Positions 37,001-51,100 are shown, numbered from the stretch's first letter. The stretch is 64,000 bases of DNA from Tetranychus cinnabarinus (GCA_022266195.1 WHVY01000001.1:17298001-17362000); one strand, 5' to 3'. Notes: a model not told the origin generated them from the letters alone. Made by a program: numbers and translations.

Positions 37001-40000
37001 ATAAGCACTGGACAAAGCATAATTATTGGTAATTTTTAACCAACAAAATGAATTCAAACGATTGTTATGTTTCTTGAATTTGCGAAGAGCTGATCAAAAC
37101 AGAAAATAAAATCTTAATTTTGATTTTAAACAAGAATCATTGCAATCCTTTGAATACATTTTGTTGGTTAAAAAGCTTGACTAAAATCAAAATTAAGATT
37201 TTCTTTTTTGTTTTGTTGATAAAATGTTCGAAAATTGAGGCTCGGCCAATTAGCAGTTACGATAGATCTGGTTGTTTCTTGATGGAAGAGATAATTTTGA
37301 CTCATCAGAATATTTCAAGACTTGATATTTAAATATTTGCGCTTCACTAAAGATAACCCTTCTCAATGCTTAGTTGTTTGATCATTAATGCAGCTAATTT
37401 TGAATTTGATTTGGTTTTTCAACCTTTTTAGATATAAATTTTGATTCAAAGCTAATTAGTGAATATCATTTTTGGATGAACAACTTATTAATGGATCAAA
37501 TTTATATGAAGATTTAGTTTCACTAACAATAATAACGAATGATATTTTTGGTTGGAAGTTAAATTCAGCTGAAAATATGTTTGACTTTGAAAGAAGATTT
37601 AAAATGAAATCATTTGTTCGACAATTGCTCGTTTCAACTTTAATCAAAAGTGAAAATACAAAGAATGAAAATAATGAAGAAAAGGCTTTGGAATAGAATG
37701 AAGAATTGTGAAAGTTTCTCAGGCATTCATGTAAATTGTGATATAAAAATTGAAAGCAGTCAAAGAGCCATGAAAATTTTCATGCTTTTTCATCATTTTA
37801 CACTCGATTGGCAGTTGATACACAATATTCACTGAATCAATTTGGCAAAACATTTGGACCAATTTCATTTCTCGAAACCCTTCCAAAAACGTGAAATTGA
37901 ACTTCTTTTGCAAATATTCATTGCTACTCATCAATTTGTAACAATATATTTTCAAATTACATTCAACATCAACAAATGAAAAATCATTAAAGACTTTGTT
38001 TCAATCTTGAACCTTCAAGGTTTCTTTTTTTGATACTTGAATGGACTTCAAGGAAACAAGGATCAAAGTGTCATCTTAATAATGACCATCGTCTCATGTA
38101 ATGTGTTGACCAGTCAGCTGTTAAATCCTAGATTGGCACATCTAAATATGTTAATTTTTTGGAGTTATTTTTCTTCTTCATTGATTTTCACTCAGAAGGA
38201 ATCTTGAGTTTCAGTCAAAATGATTTACAATGGACTTCAATCTTTAGGGTTAACATTAAATATTAAACTGCCTTTTTTCACATATTTTGATCAGCATTAA
38301 GTCAACTCATGAGCAAGCTTCAAATAACACTCAACTATTGCCTGGTTGAACCCGAGAGATTAGTTTATCTTCATTTTTGAGTTTCAAATTGAAAAGCTGG
38401 AAACAAAGTAAACTCTGGAAAAATAAATGGTTGAAGTAAGCAAAAAATATGGAGTTTGCTTTTGAAAAATTGAAATTCAATTGGTCATTCAGAGTCAATG
38501 TCAATACTTGGACACACATTACATTTGAGATCAGATAAATTTCACTTTACGAATGGCAGCTAAATTTTTTGGGTTCATCAATTTGTGATTAATGTTGGCT
38601 TTTGAAAAAAGCTGAAAGGCCAACAGTTTCATTGATTAGATGATCTCAAGTGTTGGGTTAAGTGTGAAGTGAATTAATTTGGCGATTCAATTGTAAACTA
38701 ACTTGGACTGTTTTGACACTTTGATTAAAAAGGAAATGTTAATCAATTAGATTGTCAAAATTACAGAGTAAATCAATGGAAACATAACGCCTTTTAATGC
38801 TTTGTAATCATTGGGATTCGTGTATCACGTCAAAGATGATCCTTACACTGGCTGCTCATTGTAATTGATTTGATTCATTTTTTGCGTTCAATCCTAATTT
38901 TGAGATTCAGATTTGTCAGACAATTTAATCATTTGAGAATACAATTTGTAAAGATGATTAGGAAAGGCGACAAATTGACTTATTGCAAGACAAAAAGTCG
39001 ATGGAAATTTAGTTTCATCGAAAACATGGAAACCCGATTTTACATTTTAAAATAATTAACCTTTTTTTGCTCGTCTAATACAAATTTTAATGTCTTTCAA
39101 GTTATTATGGATCCTTTAATGATTGTTGTATAAATTGTGAAAATGTAAATTTCTTTATAATGGTACAATCAATAATCAATTGATTGTCTTGAATTTGTTT
39201 TGTAAACACTTTTTTCAATGTTTGCTGCGTTTCCATTGATTTGAAAGTTGAGACTCTCTTGAGTCTAATCATTATCCTTTTTTTGAACAAATTAAACTTG
39301 TTTTTATTGTCAATCCTTTATAATTAAAAGTACGATTGAAATTATTAGTTGAACAAACCTTTAACAAGTTATTTGAGAAGGGAAAACAATGGGAGTAAAT
39401 CTGAAAATCTGGTTCAACATTTAATCATAAAGGTAATGATAATGATATATTAATGCTTGTATACATGTCAATATGAGGCTTATAAAGTGATTTTTTCACG
39501 CAAATCTATTTAACTGTCAATTTGTATTCATAATCACGCAATTCATTGGATTGAAGCAATGTTTGAATGTAAAAAAAAGATGGCCACAAAATGGTAATCT
39601 TCAAATGATTACAATATTGAATGTTATCTTGGGTTGAAACTGGGAATGGCAATAGGACAGTTATAATGTGAGAGAAAATAATGAATTATTCAGATTTATT
39701 CATTAATTCACTTGTAATCATGGTAAATGTGACAATATATGATTAACTATGGTTTGTTGATTGGTTCAATTAGATGATAATTGGCCTTTCAGTCCCCTTT
39801 TGTTGAGGCAACATTGAGAGAGGGTTAAAATTTGCAATTTGATCAAATATGAGATTTGGACGGTTTCTTTATAATATTGTAATACGTTGTTCAAGTCCAG
39901 TAATACGATGCTTTGTTGTAATCATGTTTGCTTCATGTAATAGTTGATTTAGTTTGCTTATTAGTAAATTAAGTTGATAGTTGGATGGTCAAAGTGAATC

Positions 40001-43000
40001 ACAAATCTTTACTGATCCAGTTTCATTTCAGCGTATACTTTGTATTGACTTTCTTGTCTTTCCATCTTTCGAGACTCATCAATATTATCATCTTTATCCT
40101 TAATATTTCTGGTCCAATGTCAACTCCAGTAAACAAATACTAGATGAATGAATGATGATGATTAGGATGATGTAAAATAGAGGCAACTTAACATCTTCAT
40201 AATAAACAAGGTTAAATGTTGACTATTTTTTGTGTAAGTTGTTGATACTGGAGTAAGCTTAATCATGTTTTTGCTGTGTAAACTGAAAGAGTTGAATTTC
40301 ACAGCTGAATAAAACTGAATCTTCATGGTCATTTCAAGGTTGAATGTCAACAAGAATGTGCTGGAAATAGTCTTCAAATTCAACAAGCTGAGCAAACCTT
40401 AAACATGTCAAAAAGATTAAAGTGAAAATGTTTCAACTTTACATGATTAAGGTTTCTGAGTCGTACTAAAGAGTATAAATTTTGTTTATAAAAGCTAACT
40501 CAATTGTAATTATCGATTGAGTTGACATTAACATTAGTAACTAGATTGAATCAATTTTGGAAACAGCTTTGGCTTGATTTGATACATTCAATCATCAAAT
40601 CGCTAGAGGATTGTTTAGTCTAAATGAACAATCGCATTTCAACATTGAAATTTTACTATTTAAATTGATTTTATCAAGTAGATTTGATATTGTTAGAGAC
40701 AAAAATGGGAAATATTAGTCTAAATTAAGATGAACTCAAGTTGACAGGAAAAATTTACATTGCTTCGATCTGAGTTACTAATGAATGTTTAACATGCTGA
40801 CATTCAGTTGAGAGACTGGGAAAGCTTCATCGATCAATTAGATTATCAATGACAACTTGAATTTGGATTGAGCAAAATTCAGTCTTAATTCATGATTCAT
40901 GATTGGAAAACTTGAAATCCTGGGAATCAGTTACTTGTTTGCGTTCATGGTAATTGTAAGCCTTTTGTTGCTTTTTAATTTGTTGGTTTGATTAATGAAA
41001 TATAGATGAGTTGAGGGCATTAATTAACTGTCAAAGTAAATAATAGATGTCCAGGAAAGTGAAACAATCAAGATGGATTTAACAAGAGAGCAACAATTAG
41101 ATAGTCTCGTTAAACATCAGCAATCCAACAATTAATGGTAAAAGTAAGAAGCCAGTAGATGGAATCGTCGTTGCAATTAAATTTCCATATTTGATAACAT
41201 CATTTGGAGGATAATATTAATTCGATACAAGGGAATTGAAACCAACAATCTAAGAAACAATAAAATAACAAGAAACATAAAAATTATTAATAAGAGGGTA
41301 AAATTTAGATGTTCAACTATAATTGGAAATCTTGAGTATGTAACTGGAAATCTGATTATAGAAGAGAATTGAGAGCTTTTTTCTTGATCAATTGAATTGA
41401 CTGAAAATGCACAAAATATTGATGAAGGATAAAATGGATTTACATTCAAAGACTGCTAAGATTAAGTGCGAAAGTGTTTCCATGGGAACAAAATATCGAT
41501 CTAACTGATCAACTAATTAGTAGTCACTTGTAAATGTGATACACTTGGAGTCAGGGTTAAGTTAACAAAAAAGGGTCAGATTTAAGTTGATTTTCAAGTT
41601 AATTTCTAGCATATTAGTTTGTAGAGATAAGAAAACTGAGCAAAATAAATTTCGATTCTATCGGAACTTTAATATATTATTGGAAAAATCTGTTTTTGTT
41701 AACTTAACCCTGACTAAAAGTGTAAATAAAAGTTATCACGATAATACTGCGAAATCAAAATATTGGACTGAATAAGAATAAATGCTGATTGTTCAAATCT
41801 TTGGATGATGAATAAATCCAAGAATCTAGTAGAGTTAACTCCGAGGCTTAATCATTTGCATTTCAAATGGCGGCAATGTGAATAACTGTTCAACTTGTGG
41901 GAATTGTGTTAAGACAAGAAGACACTCTAATTGTTAATCACCTGAGGTCAATATGTTATTTTTAGATCTAAGAATACTTTGACCATGAAAGTTCATCTTT
42001 TTTATCGATCCAATCATTTCTCATTAGACGTTACTTCTTTATTCCTTTACTTTGTATTATGGGCTTTTCTTTCTTGTCTTTCCTGTTACTGTCTTCATGG
42101 AAACACTTTCTTTTCTCAGAACCATTGTAGTTAAGGTGAAACATATTAGATTCTGGTAACGATGAGGATAATGATAAAGATTAGCTGGAAGAGAAAAAAA
42201 GAAAAGAAAAAAATTAATAATGAAAAGAAAAATGAATCTTGAAACAAAATATTTGTTTACATTTTTTGTCTTTGAATCTCTTCATTCTTATCTATATAAA
42301 TTATCAATCTTAATTGCATTGAGAAGACAACTTTTTTCACTTCAAAGATTCATATGTACATGAAATTGTTCAAGAATGCACATATTATTATCTTTGTAAA
42401 AGTAATAATTTTACAATTTCACTATGAAATCCATGATTATATGCATCATGTCGGAAAACTGCGCAACATCGTTTAACCTACATAATATTTTTTATGATGA
42501 TGACGGTTATGACAATGATCATGATCATGATATTACCTGTTGACAATTTCGGAAGATTTAAATGATTAATCACATTGTCACTATGAAAGAAAGGCAAAAT
42601 AATAAATGTAAAACAATTACCTGAAAAAGCTACAATATTATGGAGCTAAGAAATTCAAAGATTTTTTCCTTTTAAATCAAGATAAAAAATTATGCTTCAC
42701 TATCGAGTTTTAACAGGGACTTCGGAGCTTAAATGATGAATTATACTTGGAAAGAGATGGAAATTCATTGAATTATTAACCATTTACGTGAATGACATTG
42801 TGTTGATGCGTGAAAGTTTTCAAATAGATGAACAAATTTGGTTGATAATACAGACAGCACATGAAGAAAAATGATGATAAGTTGAGTTGAATTTTGAAAA
42901 TGTAACTTAAATTTGTTTTTCTTTCTTGTTTTTCCATTTTCCCAGAGCATAAACTTGATCAAATGGAGCTTTTCAATGAAGCTTGCGCTGCTAGATTGGC

Positions 43001-43704
43001 GGCCAATTATACAGCTAATAAAAGTCGTCGTCGTCGTGAACTGGAAATACTTTGTAAGAAAACTAAATTCACCAGAAATGAGCTTAAACTCCTCTACTGG
43101 GGCTGGAAATGTGCCTGTCCCAATGGTATCCTAACAGAGTCCACCTTTAAAGAGATATATGCTCAATTTTTCCCACAAGCGGGTGATTCTTCCCTTTATG
43201 CTCACTATGTATATTCAGCCATGTTTAATGATAAGGTGAGGACAGCTAACGGCGAGGTGACGTTTAGTGATTACGCGTCTGCCCTGTCCACTTTAAGTCG
43301 TGGATCTACCTCGGACAAGTTGGAATGGATATTTAAATTGTACGACATTAACGGCGATGGTTATTTAACAGCTGATGAGATTATTGAAATTTCTCGCGCC
43401 ATTTATGCTCTCCTAGGTTATTATGTTTCTCCTGGACATGATTCCAAAACATGTGAAGACCATGGTTACAGAGTTTTCCAGAAACTTGATACACAAGGCA
43501 AAGGTTATATTACCTTTGATGAGTTTCTCCTGGTTTGTTCAAAGGTAAGTAAAGAAACGTTGATCACAATAAGTTATTTGTTTTTGCCTTTTTTCCAATT
43601 CACTAAATTTGATCTTTCTTTTTCACTTCTGGTTTCCCGATTGTACACAGGATGAAACAATAATTAGTTCAATGCAACTATTGGACACTATTGGACTGGA
43701 TTGA
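34073..43704 (+). CDS. KChIP-like EF-hand calcium sensor (Kv4 auxiliary subunit family)
   Basis: Exons 34073-34628, 42946-43544, 43651-43704. The junctions KK-E-HKLDQ and CSK-DETII keep frame. Exon 34073 follows a good acceptor (TTTTGACAG), so an upstream start exon is likely; otherwise the first ATG is 34151, giving 376 residues. The core matches Kv-channel-interacting proteins: TKFTRNELKLLYWGWK, ECP-like CPNGILTESTFKEIYAQFFP, YAHYVYSAMF, ALSTLSRGSTSDKLEWIFKLYDINGDG, and C-terminal DETIISSMQLLDTI. EF3 (DINGDGYLTADE) is canonical. EF2 has lost its ligands. EF4 (DTQGKGYITFDE) has Gln and Lys at loop positions 3 and 5, so it probably binds calcium poorly. The N-terminal part of about 160-185 residues is Ser-rich, then acidic (ESEDEVDEDEPNEDDD), then His-rich, and is unlike vertebrate KChIP N-termini. 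KChIPs bind the Kv4 N-terminus and tune A-type current. Identity is secure; the N-terminal model is moderate. Confidence 0.88.
34629..42945 (+). other. KChIP-like gene intron 1 (8.3 kb)
   Basis: AT-rich throughout. It contains the interleaved inverted repeats at 37033-37202 and a 15-base inverted repeat (CAATTGTATTTCATC, 34952-34966 with 35013-35027). No coding exon was recognised. KChIP genes often use alternative first exons, so an unseen start exon here would not be surprising. Confidence 0.5.
37033..37202. repeat. Two interleaved perfect inverted repeats
   Basis: Pair A: 37033-37050 with 37157-37174, 18 bases exact (TTTTTAACCAACAAAATG). Pair B: 37108-37128 with 37182-37202, 21 bases exact (AAAATCTTAATTTTGATTTTA without its last base here). 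The pairs cross (A-B-A'-B'), so both helices could form together only as a pseudoknot; in DNA they would form competing hairpins. Confidence 0.8.
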
Positions 43705-43771
43705 AATGATAATACAGAAAGAATTTAATTGGGATCACACTCTTAATCTTTGGATTGACTTGATTAAAACA

Positions 43772-43777
43772 AATAAA
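43772..43777 (+). terminator. Poly(A) signal for the KChIP-like gene
   Basis: AATAAA 68 bases after the stop codon. Confidence 0.5.
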
Positions 43778-45230
43778 ACGACCGATTGTTAACTGTTAAC
43801 AAACGATCTTCTGACTTGCAGTTACTCAATAAATTGATGAGCAACTCCATCTAACGGTTGAAAATCTGGAGACAAAAAGCAGTTGAAGTTACAAAAAATG
43901 GTCAACTTTCAATAAAAGTTGATTCATATTTCATGGTGATAGTATTTGTTAGTCATTTCATTTCAAGTAGATTGATAAAAGGTGAAACTCATAAATGATG
44001 GTTTTCAAGTTAACCTTTGTTTTGTAAAATAATGAGTTGTTTCTATCAGCTGTTTATCCAAGATGCAAAAAAAAAACCAAAAACCAAACCAAAAGATTTA
44101 CTTCAACATCTACTTTTCTTGTGCTTAATTTTAATCATGTGTTTCACTGAATCGTCCTTTATGATTTTCCAACTACCGTTGACTTGAGTCAACAATTAAA
44201 GCACAATTTCCACAATTTAAAACATTCTCCGTGCCATTCTACTTGGATTTCTTTACCGAGAGGAAAACATCGCAACAACAACTCGAGATATTGTAACCAT
44301 TCATCATATTATTTGCCATTATGTATCAATTTTTTCCATTGTTTCATGTAATATACAAAAATTAAGATTATTGTTATCATGAGCTACAATTGAAAGTGAG
44401 TAAATCTGGAAGCTTAAACGTACATTTGTTGAAAAAAGAGATAAATCATGGATACATTTTTCATTACAATTTCATGTTGATATTGTGTTTTTGTTATCAT
44501 TGTCACACCACATTGTCAACTTTCCTTTTCTGGTCCCTCAATTACTAGGTGAATATCATGCAAAAAGCAAATACTAAACCCTTTCAATACATCGATCAAT
44601 AGTCATTGTTAATAGAAGTTTAAATTTCTGTTTGATGTCAATAGTAATTATAAATGTGAAAACAAATTTATCACAGTCACGTCCAAAGTATATAATTTCA
44701 ACATGATACTTGTGAGTAAAGTAAAAAAATGTAAAGAGATTCAAACTCTACTTTAGATATAACGAACAATTCAATATTTAATGTTCCTTCCAAATCATTG
44801 AAAATGTAATTAAATTATCGACATTAAACTTTCATTTATAGATGTATCAATGATTGTCATGTTTCCTTACAAGATTTGCGGAAAAAGCAAGTCAAAGTCC
44901 ATTGAAATACTGGGTAAATTCAAGTTTAAAATAGGCGCTTTGGTTTACTCAGAACCTGTTTCTATAATAATCTCTATTTTATTTTACTGACAGGTCAAAG
45001 ATTATTGAAATATGTCAAAGATTTTCTTGAATTTCATTCCAATAACAACCCATTTTGTTATCAAATTTTCACAATTTTAAAGTTCAAAACACTTCATATA
45101 TCAACAATCAACAAACAATAAGTAAATCAAATTTTGGCAATTAAGTTATTTCTTACAATTAAGTTTGTTAGTATTTAAAGTTGCTCTATAAAAACCAATT
45201 TGCTTGATCTTTTTCAGTATTATTATACAA
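43778..45230. other. Intergenic, nothing recognised
   Basis: 1.4 kb of AT-rich sequence between the KChIP-like gene and the orphan gene. Confidence 0.5.
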
Positions 45231-46078
45231 ATGGATTATTCAATGGGAAATATTGCTAATGATGTTACTCCAGATAAAGGTGAGTATATTCAATAACTTT
45301 GTCTATTCATTAGATAAATTGTACATTAATTGTAATTGTATTAATCATTATTACAACATCATGTGCAGTAACAATAAAGGTTAAGGTTGCGGGCGAGGAC
45401 TATCATGATATATTAATAGACTGGTCAGATAAAAGTGGCCCAAACAAAGGACAACAAGTAGTTCATCAAGTAAGTTCATAAATCTTAAGTCAATGTAAAC
45501 TTTAGATCAAACTTGGCATTAATTACGAATATTTTGAATAGCTTTCATTGATAACAGGAATTCCTGTCAAGAATATTGATTGGATTACTATTGCAAATCC
45601 ACCACACGGATACTATTCCATCCTGAATGTTGAGCGCCAAGGATTAGACCTTGAGCGATGGAAAGATCAATTCACAAAGGAGAATCTTTTGGGAAGGTTA
45701 AATGATGGCGATTGCTTCGCTATTTCCGAAAACTTGTCGCATAACTATAGAGGTGTATTCGAGTTCTCAATAGTTTTGAAAAATCGTGCTTTGTTTAATG
45801 AGGATGAGTGTACTTCTGAATATTGTCATTATTCAAATAATAGAGATTATTTGAACAGGCAAATAGCAATTGCTACAAACTCGCAATTGCATTTGAAATT
45901 GAATGCGTTTCCAGGATTTTTGCCAATGCAGAGAATTTTGAAAGAGCTACACTTAAGACAGTTTGTTAATTGTGCCACTCCATATTGTAGCCATGGGCCT
46001 TCAATACAGTCACGGGTTCAGTCTGCTCTAAGATTTGCTTCTCTTGTCATGCCACATTACTCACGAACTCATGGTTAA
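45231..46078 (+). CDS. Orphan protein, 228 residues
   Basis: Exons 45231-45279, 45369-45469, 45542-46078: 687 bases, 229 codons, with GT-AG introns of 89 and 72 bases. The start is ATG at 45231, a few bases after a pyrimidine-rich TTTTTCAG that could be a 5' UTR splice site. I do not recognise the family. The first 70 residues have alternating hydrophobic strands (VTIKVKVAGEDYHDILIDW, then VVHQLSLITGIPVKNIDW). This could be a ubiquitin-like or similar small beta-grasp fold, which is speculation. Several Cys and His residues follow (DECTSEYCHYSNN, NCATPYCSHG), possibly a metal site but without a standard spacing. No signal peptide or membrane segment. Codon use and clean introns argue for a real gene. 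Confidence 0.7.
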
Positions 46079-46125
46079 CTTTTATTCATTTTTATCAAAT
46101 CAATATTTAAACATACAAAATTTTT

Positions 46126-46131
46126 AATAAA
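46126..46131 (+). terminator. Poly(A) signal for the 228-residue orphan
   Basis: AATAAA 48 bases after the stop codon. Confidence 0.6.
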
Positions 46132-48163
46132 ATCATAATCAAATTTCAATGTTTTTTAAATGAAAAAATGAACAACATTTTCATGATCATAATTTTGATA
46201 TTGAATATCAATAAACTGGCCAAGTATCATTTCCAATGGATTCTGACAATAATTTTATTCAAAATAAAACTAAATTTTCTTATTCATGCTTTGACTAACC
46301 AGAACTAGAAACACATTCAATTCAAATAAAAAAAAGACAACATTGCGTTCGGGTTTTCTGAAGCTTTTAAATGTGACATCAAGCAAAAGGAAGGATTAAA
46401 TTATCTGATGAAATTAGACTCAGAGTATTCAATCAATCAAGGTTTTAAACATTCGATTGGCATTGAAAATTTCTGGCTCAAATGCGAATTGAACCCGTCA
46501 CTGTCATTTAAAACACAAGAAATTAAAAACTAATCAAATGTAAACTTAATTCAATTCAGATTAAAATTTTCAATTGAAAAATTGGTTTGTCTTGCTACTG
46601 ACGCCATCTATTTAACAAGTAGATAAGCCTTTTATTGATCAAGGAATCGCTTTCGATGCAACTCGAGTATTGAAGGTTGATATTCACTTGCTTAGTCTCA
46701 TCTTCATTTTTTTCCCTATCCATCTTTTTCTCACTCTCACTCACTATACTTGCTATTAATATTATCATCTTAATCATCTCTTGCTCAACCTGACCTACCT
46801 ATATATTTGTATGTGTATGCATAAAGCAAATTGATAGGAAACAGTTATGCCAACATGAAACCAAACTTGCCATGTTAAAGTGTGTAGATCAGCTGAAAAA
46901 AATACATCTCTTTTTTTACCCAACATTTGGTTAAATGTAAAGTGTTAAAGTGAAAATTGTGACATGGAGTAAAATTAACATCATTACCAGTCAATATTTT
47001 TAGGTTAATCGAACCCTGTGAAGACTAAAAAATTGAATCTCAAGTGATACCCAAATACCTGGAATTACCATTTATTTAAATGTGATAATTTCCTTTCTCT
47101 CTCTTCATCTATGTATTCAATTGTTTTCCCAAAATATTTCAACGGTTCATCATCAACCAATCAATCATTTTGTTCATCCTTTTTATCATGTCTTTTCAAT
47201 CCATCGACTTTTCAAATTGAACTTTGTTTACTTACAGTGTTTCTTCCTATCTAAAAGCATCAGTTTCACTATTTTGGATGTGCCTTTAGGTCATGTTAAC
47301 AATAGCAAAAACATTAACTGTTCAAAATCATTTCAACAAAAACAACAACAACAGCAACTACAAAAGGAACAACAATACAAATCAGAAAAAAATGAACAAA
47401 ATCTTCTTACTCTTAATTTCTAGATAATCTTTTACCTTGTTGGAAGATGAGGAATCTGAAAAGAAAGGAGAAAGGAAAGATAAAAGAGGAACAAGAAAAA
47501 GCCAAAGAAGATGAAAGAAGCAAAAGAAAAGATAACCGTGATTTCACATTAATATGAATATTAATAGAATAATAGGAAAATAATGAGATCCCAATCAAGT
47601 TGAAATGAATTTTTCATCAGCCATCTTATAACCAAAAACCAGTGTTAACCAGATTCCTTTTTTTTGCCTGGTTCAAAAGCACATAATGTGTCTGAATAGG
47701 GATGGCCAATTAATATAATGTTAACCCCTTTCCGCTCAAATTGTTTCACCTCAACTGTACCAGCTTTCAGTGTTTAACATTACTGTTGCCTCAATGTTGG
47801 GTAAAGCAAAAATGACAATTCTATCATGAAAAATATAATCCATCTTGAATGATGATCATGATAATTGTTAACAAGGCAACTGAATGAACTAAACTGTGCT
47901 TTTTTACATATACATATATACATATATTTATCAATCTTGTGCAGATCTTTTTTTTGGATAAAAAAAACAACATCAAACCTAAATTACCAAGGAAGACGAA
48001 AAAGGAAAACAAGAAACCCATTTTTTCTTGTATCTATTCTGTATTATAAATTGTTTCACTTGTTATCCACTCTGTTGACCATCATCATCATCATCAATAA
48101 CAAATATCGCAGATCAATCGACGAACCCTTCCACTTTTTTTTATCAAAACTGGAAGGTAAAAA
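46132..48163. other. Intergenic region upstream of the TARP gene
   Basis: 2 kb of AT-rich DNA with no recognised gene; short CAA-rich stretch near 47335-47400. The promoter and 5' UTR of the TARP gene should be near its right end. Confidence 0.45.
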
Positions 48164-51100
48164 ATGTCCCATCGCTCAATTCGGATACTTAAATTGTTAA
48201 CCTCATTCTCAGCTCTTGGATCACTGTTTGCCCAAAGTATTGCTATTTTCACCAATGAATGGTTATATTCCGAGGAACTCATGAATAACCCTGAATTTAA
48301 GAAGTACAACATGTCTGCTGCCTCTGAACATTTATCAAAATTCACAGTTTCAGGCCTTTGGATTCTCTGTCAAAATGAACGTAAGTTTAACCCAAATTAT
48401 CTTTCCATATACTATTACATTATAATGGTTACATTTTGTTTCATTCATTATTCTCATTCTCTTTTTATTCAATATTATTAATAAGAGAGCAAAAGTATTT
48501 TGACATACACGGAATTTAAAATGAACAATAACCATGAATAGAGAGTAAAATATTCATCTTTGATGTTACAGGCAATGAGCAATTTTGAAGGAAAGAAAAC
48601 AAAAAAATTTCAAGTTTCATTTTTAATGTGAACACAAGACTCAAGACAAGGACTGAGTCAGTGACAAAACTCAGGCTTTTTAGGTAATAAAGCACCTAAA
48701 CACTGACTTGGAACAGTTGAATGTCGCTTCAGAAATCAATCCGTTCATGGAATGGCTTTTTTGTCTGGATTGCAGTTTCATTTGCCTTTTAAAGGGAAAA
48801 AAGTTGCAAATGAAATTTACTCCAATCCAGTCAATTTACTTGGAAGAATGTTAATGTTGCTACTGATGATAATGATGAAGATTTTTACTCCCAGTTACAG
48901 TGGATAGAGTTACATTGTGATTTAAACAGAACTGACAATGAATTGAAACAAGGAGCAAGAAAATAGATGATAAGATGAAGAAGGTCGGAAGTTGTCGTTG
49001 ACAGATGGGATAAACTTCACTGGTGAAGTTAGCAATTGATTAGGAGAGCAAAAAGGATGAACAAGATGAACAGAAGAAAAGAGAAGCAAGAAAAGAAGAA
49101 AGATTTAGATTAAAGTCCTTTTCTCAATAAGATGATGGTTTAAAAAAATGATCAAACACTTTCACTTGGAAGTGAAAACTAATATATTTGTATATCCCAG
49201 TGTTTTGGGTTCAACTTTTTTTCACTTTTTTCCCAAAAAATTGACATCTTTTTGTCAGTTAACTTAAACTCTTGCCAAATTTTATTTCCATTTGATAACA
49301 AACAGCCAAACAAATTATACAATATTGAACAGGCAAAGTCTACTTTTCATCGGGTCTAGAGTTGACATTTTGTTCAATCTCATGAATATAAATCTCAATC
49401 ATAATCTTTTGTTTGTATTATTTTGTTTCAATGGTAAGTTGGCAAGAATCAATCGATACAAATTAGTGTTAGTTGAATTCATTGAGAAAATGGTTCAAGA
49501 TCATTCTTTGAGAAATTAATGTTCATTGAAATTTTTATGTTACAATCGATGATATTACTTCCAATGCGAACTCAATTTGATCAAAATTTTTCAACTTTTC
49601 AGGTTTGAGTTGATATTTTTTCATCTCTTTGAAATGGCAAGAAACGTCCAACTTTCCGTTTAAATATTTACTAGTTATTCATCATTTTCAGTTTTCAAGA
49701 ATCTGAAACTTTTGATATATTTACATGAAACTATGAAGATGTTTCCAGAGTTATTATTTTAATGAAATTTGCAAGCTGAAAAACATTACTCGATATCAAA
49801 GTCAAGTTTGTGATCAAAATAACTAAAAAATCGTTAACTTTTCAAGTTGTAGAAAATTTCCATTTCCGAAAAATATTGAATCAACTTTGACTTCTGATTT
49901 CACCTTCAAAACCTGAACTTTAATGCCTTCTCAGAATCCAAAACAACTTTAAAACATAAAATAATTTGCAAAAAAAGTTCAACTTCATCTAAAAATTATC
50001 ATAGAAAATTGATGATTTTTAATTCAATTTTCAAACAATTTCTAATCATTGCTCTTCTCGATTTGTTTACTTTCCTTTTACCAACCATCTCAAGTTTACT
50101 TGTTTACTTGCCAATTCATTTACTGATATTTATCTTTAAGATGATTCCGGTTGAATCTGAGTCTGAGATGAATTTTGAAGAAAACAAAAAACACTGGAAA
50201 AATCAGGTTAAAGTAAAAAAATATGTGAACCAGGATTAAAGTATTACATGCATTATTCATAATGAGAATCGTTAGATTCATTTTTATCGCTCCGCTGAGA
50301 AATAATGTTGAACACATGATAAAGATGATGATGACAAAGATTAGGCTAAACATGATGGTGAAAATGTTGAACGTTGAAGAAGCCAAAAACAATAAGAAAT
50401 GTAAAATTGCATAAATATAAACATTAACCAATGAACATTATTCATTCATCATCGCTATTAACCTTTTCAAGCGTCCTTTTTTTTTGTCAAAACTGATTGA
50501 AACTTGAACAGATTATTTCCAATCAGTTATCATTGTTCACATTCTGAGGGTCAATTTTTGTATCAAATATTTTCATTTACCTTTTTCTTCCATGAAACAG
50601 ATTGAATATTATATTATGCATTAACTTTCCTTCCCTGGGTCAGTATTTTTTTATCATCCATTCCCTGCATTTTACATTAACTCATACATACAAATGATAT
50701 TATGATTCTTTGTGAGAATTGAAAGTAACTTTTAAGCAATAATCTGAACAAATAAGGATAAGTAACCAATGTTATTCAATTACTTTTTGTAAACTTTTCT
50801 TTTTCTTCTCTTCTCTTTCTTTTCCCACTTTCACTTAGCCTACTTTCAACCAGAATTTTATCATTCCAAGAAATCACAGTTTATAGCTTTACATTTGTTC
50901 ACCTGTAAATATATAATCTCAATAAATATTTCAAGGATTTAGATTTGTCTGAGTTAACCAGTTTTCTGCTCAGTTTTACAGTTGAATACAACAGAAAAAA
51001 TTATAATTTAAGATTGAACATTTCATTGATCGATTGTGAACAAAATTAAGAACCCATTTTACAGATTCTGGTTTAAGTTGAGCTAATTAAAATCTTTAAT

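Noticed and set aside
37440..37696. Open frames in the KChIP intron after an acceptor-like TTTTTAG
   Set aside because: Frames overlap with different readings, no donor gives a consistent exon, and the composition is that of AT-rich filler.
50009..50431. Hydrophobic frames on both strands resembling membrane proteins
   Set aside because: Phe/Ile/Leu-rich translations are expected from AT-rich, T-rich DNA; both strands are open at once and no splice or homology support exists.
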